Part shown: in pieces, positions 21,216 through 32,764 of the stretch
Position numbering within the stretch: the first letter of the stretch is position 1
Layout: every line of letters begins with the position of its first letter
DNA from: Moniliophthora roreri
Lineage: Eukaryota > Basidiomycota > Agaricomycetes > Agaricales > Marasmiaceae
Assembly: GCA_001466705.2 (NCBI GenBank)
Contig: LATX02000230.1
Span: 62,001-126,000, forward strand
Direction: 5' to 3'
Length of the DNA stretch: 64,000 nt
Position numbers and translations under genes: made by a program
Notes under the pieces: model-generated
The model's database searches: none
What the model was told of the DNA's origin: nothing
What the model saw: only the letters and a program-made list of their open reading frames with translations

Positions 21216-22850
21216 TCGGATAGTTTGTTGATGCAGAATACAGGATACAGAAGGATCAGAGAAGTAATGTTCAATATATTGTTAACGAAGTCGAGTCCTT
21301 TGACCATTGAAGGTTCCTTGTTTGTCAACACAAACTTCTCGATGAGGAACTTTACCCATGTGGAGATGTGTGAAGACCAATGGTGTTTGATGCACTTGAG
21401 AGCTTGCACATCACTGTCTTGCATCTGATATGCCAAATATCCGAGCACCATCAAGATGGTCTGTACCTGAGTGGTAGGGTTGGATATATCTATGACAGAC
21501 AGTGGGCTTCCCAGCTGACGCAGTCTTAGGCTTGCTATACTGGGGGAAGTAAATCTTGTCCCAGCTTCATTTAGAAAGGTGTGCGTTTGTTGAACCTGAG
21601 CAGGCAAAGGTTCAGAGTTGCAGTGCCATCGAGCCTATGATAATCACATACCACCTTCCACAGAGGAAAGATAATTGTCACTCACCGCTCACAGAAGATT
21701 AATCACGATTACTGCGGATACTAGAAAATCGACCAATAGACTGCAGATCTTCAAGTTCCTATGTATTCCCAATTCAGTCAGATGGCTAGTGTTTTTGGAC
21801 CATTCTTACCTCTACATCTTATGATTCATGCAAGGTGAAAGCATGTAATCACACGTGTTCCGATTATTGTGAATGAAAAGAGGAACATGAAGTCCATGAG
21901 ACCATTACGTAGGCTTTGTCTCTTCAAATTACCTGCCATGAGTCAATGTGTCATATTCTTGCCCTCTCTACAAGCCTCTACACATGAGTTCCGACATATT
22001 CAGCCCTGCACTTACAGTATGTTTATATCACATTAACATCTACTGACAGAATGCTGAAATCGGGCTTCATGCATGATTCAGACTCTCAGAGCCAGTGTCC
22101 TGACTTATTTCTATTCAGAAAATTGCCAATCTTGAAGACAAGACAGTCAACTCACTGGACCATACTCTCTGTAATAGTTGGGCAAATTTCGACTTCTGCT
22201 GTCCAGATTCCATAACCTTGTCTTTGCATCTTTGTTATACTCTTTGTTTCAACTACTAGCCATATTTTCTGGTGCCTTGCCACAGTTACAGGATAAAAGC
22301 CAACTACCACAAAATCTTCTTTGTGGGCCTCCCGAAGGACACTGCAGAGTCAAGGGATCATGGCCTGGTTCGATACAATCCAGAGATTATGGAGAGAAGT
22401 CTTCAAAGTTCAAGTCAATGACAAAGAATATATCTGGCGACATATGATCCCAAGAGTCGCAAAGACTATCCATGTCGATGATGATAATATCATAATCAAT
22501 AAGGTCTATGTTGGTAGGAAGGTTCTTGATGTCAACAACGTCTGAGCCTATGCCTTCAGTAATGACATTGTCATTGGACAGCTGTATTTTGCGAGCGAAT
22601 AGGATCTTATCTTTGTACTGATCAATGCAATATTGAGTGATGAGCATGACGAAACCAAAGTCCATGTTATTTGGCATAGATACACCTTCCAATCGTCGAG
22701 GAAAAGAATAATGAGCAGCGCTTCCAACTCTTTAAGAGAGCCAATTACCGCTTACCTTCTTGCTCATAGGCCAAACCTTGACACAGATCTCAGTGTTCAG
22801 CTTCTCCATCAGGAAAACAGTCAGCTCAGATTGGACTCCTTTTTAAGGAA
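21216..22850 (-). pseudogene. Unidentified multi-exon gene interrupted by the copia element
   Basis: Minus-strand exon-like frames follow each other with good splice signals. About 22850-22761 encodes ELTVFLMEKLNTEICVKVWP before a GTAAGC donor. 22690-22387 encodes SMPNNMDFGFVMLITQYCID through DIIIIDMDSLCDSWDHM. 21607-21216 encodes QTHTFLNEAGTRFTSPSIAS through KHHWSSHISTWVKFLIEKFV and INKLSD. The last exon reads directly into the copia 3' LTR. The Trp-rich helical pattern recalls large MYND-finger-associated proteins of mushrooms, but I do not see the finger and cannot name the family. It is broken at its 3' side by the transposon. Confidence 0.45.
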
Positions 22851-22984
22851 AAAAACACTTAATAAGAAAAAAAAGTCAGTTTTTACTTGCCAAGCAGCTC
22901 CTACTTATTCTTCACCTATGTCTCTCCTGAAAAAAGTTACTTTTACTTGGAATCAGATACTTTTACTTTTATCTACAGACATCA

Positions 22985-24342
22985 CACAAAATGTCAAAAG
23001 GCACTGATGGGTTATGGGCAGCTAAAACACCAGAAACTCACCAGTGCCTGGTAATAGGTAGGTATAACTGTAGTCCAACTTGACTTGATCAGTAATAGGG
23101 GATATAACAACCATATGACTTGTACTCACTGGTATTGTGTGGGATATAACCCCCTTCTAACCACCTCTTTACCTGCCATTACCAGTTAAGGGTGGTTAAG
23201 AGTGGTTAAGGGCATTATAACCCCTTCAACCAGTCTTAACGGTCCAAGACCAGGCTTAAAGAGTTAAAGGAGGCTAATACAAGTCTAAGGAGGCCAATCT
23301 GAGTCTTATGGAGGTCATATCAAGTTTTCTAATGTGGTTTCTGGTGTAAATCATTATATTGTAGCATGTACTATGTACTCAATATTTTATCAACTTATTT
23401 CATTTGAATATTTGGAGAGTTTTATTATAATTTTATTACTATTATATTATAGGACAAAAAACTTACTGTCATTGATGGTGGTAGCAAGCAAAGAGAGAAG
23501 GGAGTTTAATCTCCAACACAACGGCATATTGATGCCATGGATTGAAGGGGTCTTGGGGCACGTGCCTCAAGACCCCTTCAATCTGGCGCTGGCAAATTCC
23601 ACAGGTCAAACATTTTCCCACCCTTTTGACTCTGTCCCGAACCATCACCATCGACAGTGGCCAAGGCCTTCTGCCCATCGTTTGTAAGTCATTTATTCTG
23701 TCAATAGTATGCTATTATATACAGTAATAGAATATTACAATAAAATGTGTTGAAAAATGTTGAAAAGACTGAAAAAAAAAAGAATTTAATCCTGTTTTTC
23801 AAAAGAAAACCTGGTATTGACCCAGCTGAATGTCATTTTCAACAGGATATAGTGTTCAGGTCACTCATCAACCCAGTATTGACTCAGGAGGCCAGGCCAC
23901 TGTCACTTGAATGGAAGGTCACATAGGAGATGTTGGAAATAGTGCAGGAAAGGCTATATGAATGATGATTGGGCGATGCGCCATCACGTGAGTGAAGACC
24001 CCCGCAATTGTTTGTTTATTTGCTCAACAATTTGCAAACTCCGCTGTTTCTTTCTTTCTTTCGTACCACCACCATCTCCCTTCCCCTTGTTATTGTCCTC
24101 TCATCACTGTCACCATCGTTGACATCCTTGCCACTGCCATCCTTCTCTCACCATTGTTACTGCCATCTTTCCCTCACCATTGTCGCTGCTGTCCTTCCCT
24201 CATTGTTGTCGCCTTCTTTCCTTGATGTTGTCTACCCTCATTTGCCATCGTCTCACTGTTGATACCCACCTTTGTCATTGTCTCTCCCCCACAGTCCTCA
24301 CTGTCTTCCTCTTTGACACCCAGCTACACCAGCATGTTGAGT
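22985..24342 (+). mobile_element. DNA-transposon-like element, copy R1 (truncated at a gap)
   Basis: Starts with CACAAAATGTCAA, the terminal motif shared with the far end of R2 (inverted at 34344-34352). Subterminal copies of GGTTATGG/CCTTAACC-type motifs fill 23010-23260. It contains a 44-nt near-perfect hairpin (23540-23583) and a pyrimidine-rich stretch (24040-24330). It is collinear with R3 from 36720 and with R2 reversed. It ends abruptly at the N at 24343. No transposase is recognised. Confidence 0.6.
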
Positions 24343-24343
24343 N
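24343..24343. other. Assembly gap (single N)
   Basis: Left of the N the sequence follows R1, whose sisters R2 and R3 continue differently. Right of it begins a block identical to 27604 onward. The N joins two unrelated contexts. Confidence 0.75.
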
Positions 24344-26087
24344 CAGAAAGGGTCTGGACCTCTACTAAGGACGAGGAACGAGGGTTTGAGGCACTGAAGA
24401 AGCAAGAGCTTTCGAGGAGAATATTAGAGAGGGAAAGATTAGAGTTGATTTGACTAAGGAACTAGGTAATTACAAGACTCTTAAATACTAGTACTGTGGT
24501 TAAGATATCAAATAAGTGAAACGAGTACAGAGTATGGTGAGTGTGGATAATGCGGATAAAGGAAGTAAGAGATATGAGACTTGCGTACTTCGGATGTGTG
24601 ACTATGGTGAAATAGAGCCTGGATCGTGACAAGCTGGGAATAGATGCCGAGCATAACAAGAGGTGGATCGAGCTGTTTCCTAGGGCTGTCCGAAGACTGG
24701 AACGTATATGGTATGTATCTAGATAGCTGTTTCATCTCCTCATCTTGAAATCTTACCATTAAGTATGCCAGACTCCTCCAGGGCATTGGTTCCAGGTCAA
24801 TTTCTATGATGTCATGGATATGCACTCATGTTCTCGCTCGGAGAATCCTCCCTCAGTGAGTTTGACTGTATGCTGTGATAGAGAATGGTAGGTGTTTTTT
24901 TTTCCTAATTTCTGATCTTTTCATAGTTCTAGTTCTCATTTACAGCAACATCTCTGTCAGGACTGCTGGCCACAGTTTTGGGCATGGTAAATCATTCCAT
25001 GTCTCCACAGTAGTACTTCACATCCTAGATGTAGGTTGTATATGTTCACAATGTACATTTCGCTTTGGATCCAAATGACTGTTATCCAGCATAGCGAGTT
25101 GATCGCCTTGATTTCCAGATTGTTTTTTGATAGCACTTTCTGTATTTAAAGTTGTACAAACAAACATGAAGCTTTTACTCAATCTCCATGAATCTACCTT
25201 TAAATATCACAACTAGTCTATATTCATCAATGCTGTTAATACAATTTGAAGAGCCTTGTGATTTCTCTAAGTGTTTAGGATAGTGCATTGATGGAACAAA
25301 GTAGAAGAAACTTTTCTAGATGATCACCATGCTGTGATCACCACACATCACCATGGTCGACAACTTACCGATTACTCACCCCACATCCTTTGGGATGGGG
25401 CTGAACTGCTTCATAAAGCCACTATGACCAGTATCTGATAGTTCTTATTGCTTTTGTCCACCTCAAATTTATTTCGGTTGAATGGTAAGTAAGACACCTT
25501 ATTGCTGGATGTTAATCTGCTACTGCAGCTGCCCATCTATAGTGCCAAAAATTCTCACCTTTTCAGTCAGCAAGATGTTATTGTTAAATAATTGTTGGCA
25601 CTCACTGAGCTTATATTCACAGTTTGAAGATGTTGCAATGAAAACAAGACGGTATGTGAATACTTCTTTGGGTCTTGAGTGTGATTCCGAGATGTCTGAG
25701 GCAATGGTCTGCAGTGCTTTCTCAGTAATCCCTTGCTCAACAAGGCTTAAGTTAGGAAGATACACACCTTCAGTAATGGCATTTATGATTTTCTCTACCA
25801 TTATCATATATCTGTTATTCTTACAGTCGATATTGGCACTCAACTCAACACCTTCACAGCTATCTTCATTATGAATATCTGAGTACACTGGAACACATCA
25901 TGAGCTCCCACATCTAGGAGAATTAAATGTCAGCTAGCAGGTTACAGTTGCTCAGGTGGGTGTCTGTACAAGGTATCACTAATTATGGGAGCTGAAAGGG
26001 CCTCAAAACACTGTTGATTGGTCTTTTACTACTGCATTCTGGAATCAATAGGACATGATCACCTCTTGTAGAACTTGAGGATTTGCT
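24344..26087. repeat. 1744-bp block, first of two apparently identical copies
   Basis: It lies exactly between two single Ns and appears identical to 27604-29347, with the same open frames and no difference seen. On the minus strand it contains coding-like tracts, for example 25888-25520 (MYSDIHNEDSCEGVELSANI...) and 24825-24508 (MHIHDIIEIDLEPMPWRSLA...), which I do not recognise. An exact copy bounded by gaps suggests an assembly duplicate rather than a second locus. Confidence 0.8.
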
Positions 26088-26088
26088 N
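26088..26088. other. Assembly gap (single N)
   Basis: Separates the 1744-bp block from the left arm of the inverted repeat. In the second copy the block continues without a break (29348 onward) into different sequence. Confidence 0.75.
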
Positions 26089-27450
26089 TTGAGTTGGCAT
26101 GAAAGGATGTGACTAGGTTTATTGCAATGTTGCGTGAAGGGTGTAAGGTTCGGAATGCTTCAAATATGGCAGGTGAGTCTTTAAGAAATGATCAGAACAT
26201 GTTGAGGACTGAAAATAGTGCAGAGACATACCTAGTAAGCCCCAATATCAACTGCCTAGCATCAACTGTATTAGAACGAAGTATTAGTTAGTAGTGGAAG
26301 TAAGTACAATGGTTGGAGCTTACCAGTATACGTGTGGGAAAAAAGAGAATTGGCGAGGCCAGAATTCATCTGGATCATGGTGGTTCGGATTGAAGAGATC
26401 CGCTGTGAGAAATCAAAAACAGCGGGAATATATATCTGCCCACGACCCCCAGTTCCGACAGGGTTCCGAGGGTGAGAATGCGAACTTAACCATTTTCCTC
26501 CAATGTTGTTCCAATGCTAACCTCCGTCATACTAAGTTCCCAGTCTCTTCTCTGTTCAGCTGTCCTCTTCTTCTCTTTGGGGACCGTGCTGATTTCAATG
26601 CCGCTGGAGACGTCACGGATTAGAGTTGTACAATGACTCAAAAAGAAGAGAAGAGTCTGTTGGCCCCACTTGCATCCATATGGGCTATGGATGGGGTGAA
26701 AAGACTGCATAAAAAGATATTGAAGGTGCAGAGTTTTCAAGTGGTCTACTTCTGTCTACTCCAAGTAATACTTTCTCATTCCCAATCCAAATCTAACGAT
26801 ATTCATCAGTAAGATCTGATGTCAAGTGGCAAGCAGTGGAAACTCAGTAAAAATAGACAAATTCTGGCAAAAGGATCATCAATCTGGATGAACTGTTTTC
26901 CTGATGTCTATGCTCCTTTGCACAGGTACAAAAGCAGTATACAGTGGGCATACCTCTGTTTTTTTGATTGGACCTCTTGACCTCGTAGTGGGCATGATAA
27001 ATGAACTTGACTGAATAGTATACTTTATTGATAAGGCTCAAGTGTAACAAAAACCACCTATGGTGCCCAAGAAATACCATGGGTTTGATGGCAAGCTACA
27101 CCTATCTCAGCATCAAATATGAAGAGTTTTTGGGCTGAGAGGGCGCCCGTCATTAAAACCCATCATTAATTCTGGTAATTTGAATTTTGCACCAAGAGCT
27201 CACTCCAAGGTCAAAATTCTCGCTGAACTTCCTGACCTCTCAGTCTGGCACTTCCCGTTCTATCAATATCGTCATCATTTCCTTTTCATCACTGTTGCCA
27301 TCACCACATGTTCCTGTTGCCGAGTCCCGACCATTAATTGCATAAATATAGATTGACATCCACCTCTTGACATCAAACTGCCATGATGCTGCCACCTCGG
27401 GCCCATGATGCCCATCTAGTGTCCCCTCCCCTTTCTGGATTTATCGCCAA
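26089..27450. repeat. Long inverted repeat, left arm
   Basis: Reverse complement of 29981-31342, gapless over 1362 nt as far as I can align (paired positions sum to 57431), with few differences near the inner end. It carries an exon-like plus-strand frame (AYQYTCGKKENWRGQNSSGS... to FRQGSE, a GTGAGA donor, a CTAAC branch-like site, and a terminal SSLFSCPLLLFGDRADF tract ending 26623). The product is not recognised. Confidence 0.85.
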
Positions 27451-27603
27451 GGTGTTAGGTGGAATGTCCATGTACTGTCTGGACTAGAAGTGAGTCCCTC
27501 AAGTGCTGTTCTAAAGCAACTATCAAATAGAATACTCTTAAGCTTATCTTCTGATTGGACTAATCCTGTTTCAGCTGTGTGAGGGGCAGACCGGTCCGCG
27601 GGA
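27451..27603. other. Spacer inside the long inverted repeat
   Basis: Short unique segment before the second copy of the 1744-bp block. No feature seen. Confidence 0.5.
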
Positions 27604-29347
27604 CAGAAAGGGTCTGGACCTCTACTAAGGACGAGGAACGAGGGTTTGAGGCACTGAAGAAGCAAGAGCTTTCGAGGAGAATATTAGAGAGGGAAAGATT
27701 AGAGTTGATTTGACTAAGGAACTAGGTAATTACAAGACTCTTAAATACTAGTACTGTGGTTAAGATATCAAATAAGTGAAACGAGTACAGAGTATGGTGA
27801 GTGTGGATAATGCGGATAAAGGAAGTAAGAGATATGAGACTTGCGTACTTCGGATGTGTGACTATGGTGAAATAGAGCCTGGATCGTGACAAGCTGGGAA
27901 TAGATGCCGAGCATAACAAGAGGTGGATCGAGCTGTTTCCTAGGGCTGTCCGAAGACTGGAACGTATATGGTATGTATCTAGATAGCTGTTTCATCTCCT
28001 CATCTTGAAATCTTACCATTAAGTATGCCAGACTCCTCCAGGGCATTGGTTCCAGGTCAATTTCTATGATGTCATGGATATGCACTCATGTTCTCGCTCG
28101 GAGAATCCTCCCTCAGTGAGTTTGACTGTATGCTGTGATAGAGAATGGTAGGTGTTTTTTTTTCCTAATTTCTGATCTTTTCATAGTTCTAGTTCTCATT
28201 TACAGCAACATCTCTGTCAGGACTGCTGGCCACAGTTTTGGGCATGGTAAATCATTCCATGTCTCCACAGTAGTACTTCACATCCTAGATGTAGGTTGTA
28301 TATGTTCACAATGTACATTTCGCTTTGGATCCAAATGACTGTTATCCAGCATAGCGAGTTGATCGCCTTGATTTCCAGATTGTTTTTTGATAGCACTTTC
28401 TGTATTTAAAGTTGTACAAACAAACATGAAGCTTTTACTCAATCTCCATGAATCTACCTTTAAATATCACAACTAGTCTATATTCATCAATGCTGTTAAT
28501 ACAATTTGAAGAGCCTTGTGATTTCTCTAAGTGTTTAGGATAGTGCATTGATGGAACAAAGTAGAAGAAACTTTTCTAGATGATCACCATGCTGTGATCA
28601 CCACACATCACCATGGTCGACAACTTACCGATTACTCACCCCACATCCTTTGGGATGGGGCTGAACTGCTTCATAAAGCCACTATGACCAGTATCTGATA
28701 GTTCTTATTGCTTTTGTCCACCTCAAATTTATTTCGGTTGAATGGTAAGTAAGACACCTTATTGCTGGATGTTAATCTGCTACTGCAGCTGCCCATCTAT
28801 AGTGCCAAAAATTCTCACCTTTTCAGTCAGCAAGATGTTATTGTTAAATAATTGTTGGCACTCACTGAGCTTATATTCACAGTTTGAAGATGTTGCAATG
28901 AAAACAAGACGGTATGTGAATACTTCTTTGGGTCTTGAGTGTGATTCCGAGATGTCTGAGGCAATGGTCTGCAGTGCTTTCTCAGTAATCCCTTGCTCAA
29001 CAAGGCTTAAGTTAGGAAGATACACACCTTCAGTAATGGCATTTATGATTTTCTCTACCATTATCATATATCTGTTATTCTTACAGTCGATATTGGCACT
29101 CAACTCAACACCTTCACAGCTATCTTCATTATGAATATCTGAGTACACTGGAACACATCATGAGCTCCCACATCTAGGAGAATTAAATGTCAGCTAGCAG
29201 GTTACAGTTGCTCAGGTGGGTGTCTGTACAAGGTATCACTAATTATGGGAGCTGAAAGGGCCTCAAAACACTGTTGATTGGTCTTTTACTACTGCATTCT
29301 GGAATCAATAGGACATGATCACCTCTTGTAGAACTTGAGGATTTGCT
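27604..29347. repeat. 1744-bp block, second copy
   Basis: Direct repeat of 24344-26087 at an offset of 3260. Here it continues without a gap on both sides, so it is probably the genuine locus. The minus-strand coding-like tracts continue to the right (29458-29243 and 29682-29500) with stops and shifts, suggesting a decayed multi-exon gene. Confidence 0.8.
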
Positions 29348-29980
29348 ATGGTTGCAGGGTCGAATGAGCCTGGAGAGATGTGTATCTGCAGTTTTGATGG
29401 GGCCAGATGATTTCCAGATGCAAGAAAATGTAATCAATAATCTGAGAAGCAAGATCATCTCAATTCAGAATGCTCACCAGCATGATTTGTACTAAGTGTT
29501 CAGCAATAGTTTGTATCCAAACTAGTATGCTGAAATTTAGTCTTGACAGCTTGGAAATTCCCTCTGCAAAGCTGACATGATGGGATGTGGGGACCAGTGC
29601 GGGTCACCTTGACTGTAGGCGACATGAGAAATGTCTCGGATGACATCAAAAGCTCAGCAGTAAGCCATTGATTGAACAGCATTGAAGCTGGGCATTAGTT
29701 TCCATGAGTCTATACATGAACCCGCCTTGTCATAGAGGTCAATGCAAAAGGTGAGATAAAATATCAGGTAAAAACTCACCTCATCCAAGTTCCCATACAT
29801 CTATGAGTAAGATGTCCTTTACAGGACCCATCCAACTGCTATCTGCCTAATGGAAGCTATGATGAAAGTGGAGTTGCAATGGTGTGGCATGCCTCCTGAA
29901 TGAGACGTGTGAAAGAAAATAAGGGTCAGTACATAGAGAAATGACTTACCTAGGACAAAATATATGGCACATTTGATACT
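29348..29980 (-). pseudogene. Decayed gene-like tract
   Basis: Minus-strand pieces such as AFDVIRDISHVAYSQGDPHW and RLNFSILVWIQTIAEHLVQI are coding-like but separated by stops and a one-base shift. A GTGAGC donor follows the second piece. They may belong to the same gene as the tracts inside the adjacent 1744-bp block. The family is not identified. Confidence 0.3.
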
Positions 29981-31342
29981 TTGGCGATAAATCTGGAAAG
30001 GGAAGGGGACACTGGATGGGCATCATGGGCCCGAGGTAGCAGCATCATGGCAGTTTGATGTTAAGAGGCAGATGTTGATCTATATTTATGCAATTAATGG
30101 TCGGGACTCGGCAACAGGAACATGTGGTGATGGCAACAGTGATGAAAAGGAAATGATGACGATATTGATAGAACGGGAAGTGCCAGACTGAGAGGTCAGG
30201 AAGTTCAGCGAGAATTTTGACCTTGGAGTGAGCTCTTGGTGCAAAATTCAAATTACCAGAATTAATGATGGGTTTTAATGACGGGCGCCCTCTCAGCCCA
30301 AAAACTCTTCATATTTGATGCTGAGATAGGTGTAGCTTGCCATCAAACCCATGGTATTTCTTGGGCACCATAGGTGGTTTTTGTTACACTTGAGCCTTAT
30401 CAATAAAGTATACTATTCAGTCAAGTTCATTTATCATGCCCACTACGAGGTCAAGAGGTCCAATCAAAAAAACAGAGGTATGCCCACTGTATACTGCTTT
30501 TGTACCTGTGCAAAGGAGCATAGACATCAGGAAAACAGTTCATCCAGATTGATGATCCTTTTGCCAGAATTTGTCTATTTTTACTGAGTTTCCACTGCTT
30601 GCCACTTGACATCAGATCTTACTGATGAATATCGTTAGATTTGGATTGGGAATGAGAAAGTATTACTTGGAGTAGACAGAAGTAGACCACTTGAAAACTC
30701 TGCACCTTCAATATCTTTTTATGCAGTCTTTTCACCCCATCCATAGCCCATATGGATGCAAGTGGGGCCAACAGACTCTTCTCTTCTTTTTGAGTCATTG
30801 TACAACTCTAATCCGTGACGTCTCCAGCGGCATTGAAATCAGCACGGTCCCCAAAGAGAAGAAGAGGACAGCTGAACAGAGAAGAGACTGGGAACTTAGT
30901 ATGACGGAGGTTAGCATTGGAACAACATTGGAGGAAAATGGTTAAGTTCGCATTCTCACCCTCGGAACCCTGTCGGAACTGGGGGTCGTGGGCAGATATA
31001 TATTCCCGCTGTTTTTGATTTCTCACAGCGGATCTCTTCAATCCGAACCACCATGATCCAGATGAATTCTGGCCTCGCCAATTCTCTTTTTTCCCACACG
31101 TATACTGGTAAGCTCCAACCATTGTACTTACTTCCACTACTAACTAATACTTCGTTCTAATACAGTTGATGCTAGGCAGTTGATATTGGGGCTTACTAGG
31201 TATGTCTCTGCACTATTTTCAGTCCTCAACATGTTCTGATCATTTCTTAAAGACTCACCTGCCATATTTGAAGCATTCCGAACCTTACACCCTTCACGCA
31301 ACATTGCAATAAACCTAGTCACATCCTTTCATGCCAACTCAA
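29981..31342. repeat. Long inverted repeat, right arm
   Basis: Reverse complement of 26089-27450. With the 2530-bp spacer it makes a palindromic structure of about 5.25 kb. Confidence 0.85.
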
Positions 31343-31666
31343 AACTTATATGAGCATCAAAAGATTCATGCTGAATCAAATTTCTAAGGTGTGTCTATTC
31401 CCCCTTAAGCTGTAATGTCCAGTGCTCAGAAATGCTAAAGGTCCCCCAGTGTAGGTCTGCCATCTTATGTTGATTGGATAAGGTAGCAAATGGTGGTGGC
31501 ACAGAGATGGGACAGGAGAGGTGACGGCGACGAGAAGGTGACAGGGGTGGCAGTGACAGTGAGAGTAGCAGCGATGATCAGAGGGCAGTGATTGCAGTGA
31601 CAAGGTAGTGACAAGGTAGTGATGGCAACAAGAGGGCTGCATAGTGAGCCCTGGCCATATCCATTG
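31343..31666. other. Intergenic, purine-rich
   Basis: No gene seen. 31490-31620 is rich in GTGGC/GTGAC runs, and open frames across it are low-complexity shadows. Confidence 0.5.
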
Positions 31667-31763
31667 CACAAAATGGCAAGTTGGCATGACCTAGAGACAA
31701 CACCCAAGACTCGTGATCACCCCCATATACCTAGAGATCCCTGGTTATGGGGGTTATGGTGAA

Positions 31764-31782
31764 GGGGGGGGGGGGGGGGGGG
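31764..31782 (+). repeat. G homopolymer, 19 nt
   Basis: Nineteen consecutive G within the subterminal repeat zone of R2. The R3 counterpart has only about nine C. Confidence 0.9.
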
Positions 31783-32040
31783 TGGTTATGTTACTCATGA
31801 TTTGTCGTGACCCTCCACCAACTCGTTATGAAGTCCGTGATTTAACGTGACTGGTAAATGGGGCTCTTGGCAGGTTAGCAAACAATTATAACCAGTTAAG
31901 GTTGTTATGGCAGGTGATGGTGGTTAAGGCTGGTTTGGGTAGTTAAGGCCAGTTAGAGTAGTTATCACCAATTAGTAGCATCATAACCCCCCATAACCAC
32001 CCATTATCAGTTATTGGCAGTATTAGCAGGCAACTGCAGG

Positions 32041-32764
32041 TATGCACTACACCTCAGCTGTTGCTCTAGCATTAGAAATTGCAAATTAAATTGAAAAGTA
32101 TATTGGCATCTATCTATCTATGTACATCCAAACAAGTATGTAAACCCAGTGTCTGACTGGTCAGCATATCAATGGAGGGGGAACCTTGAGTGGCAGTGTC
32201 AGTTGAGAGTACATGAACAGTGACAAGCAAAGCTTACCAGTAACAGCCGGCAAGGCTTCTTGAGAGACCAGAAGTTATCAGTGAGAAGAGGGTTTGACGA
32301 TGTGAGATATGCACTCTGATTCCTAATTGGCCTGACACCTTTGTGATTATTGTATCAGTGTAGTCTAGAAGGACAGTGTTAGCACTACCTGACTCATACC
32401 TTTATGCACTACACCTCAGCTGTTGCTCTAGCATTAGAAATTGCAAATTAAATTGAAAAGTATATTGGCATCTATCTATCTATGTACATCCAAACAAGTA
32501 TGTAAACCCAGTGTCTGACTACTCAGCATACCAATGGAGGGGGAACCTTGAGTGGCAGTGTCGGTCAAGAGTACATGAACAGTGACAAGCAAAGCTTACC
32601 AGTAACAGCCAGCAAAGCTTCTTGAGAGACTAGAAGTTATCAGTGAGAAGAGGGTTTGATAATGTGAGATATGCACTCTGATTCCTAATCGGCCTGACAT
32701 CTTTGTGATCATTGTATCAGTTTAGTCTAGAAGGACAGTGTTAGCACTAATATCATGAATAAAA
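32041..32764. repeat. 362-bp tandem duplication inside R2
   Basis: TATGCACTACACCTCAGCTG starts at 32041 and again at 32403, and the two units run nearly identically. R3 has one unit only. The first unit lacks a short ATATCATGAATAAAA segment that the second keeps. Confidence 0.85.

Noticed and set aside
23992..24262. Long open frames rich in Ser/Leu/His in R1 (also in R2 and R3)
   Set aside because: They arise from a low-complexity pyrimidine-rich tract, are open in more than one frame, and show no synonymous-type conservation between copies.
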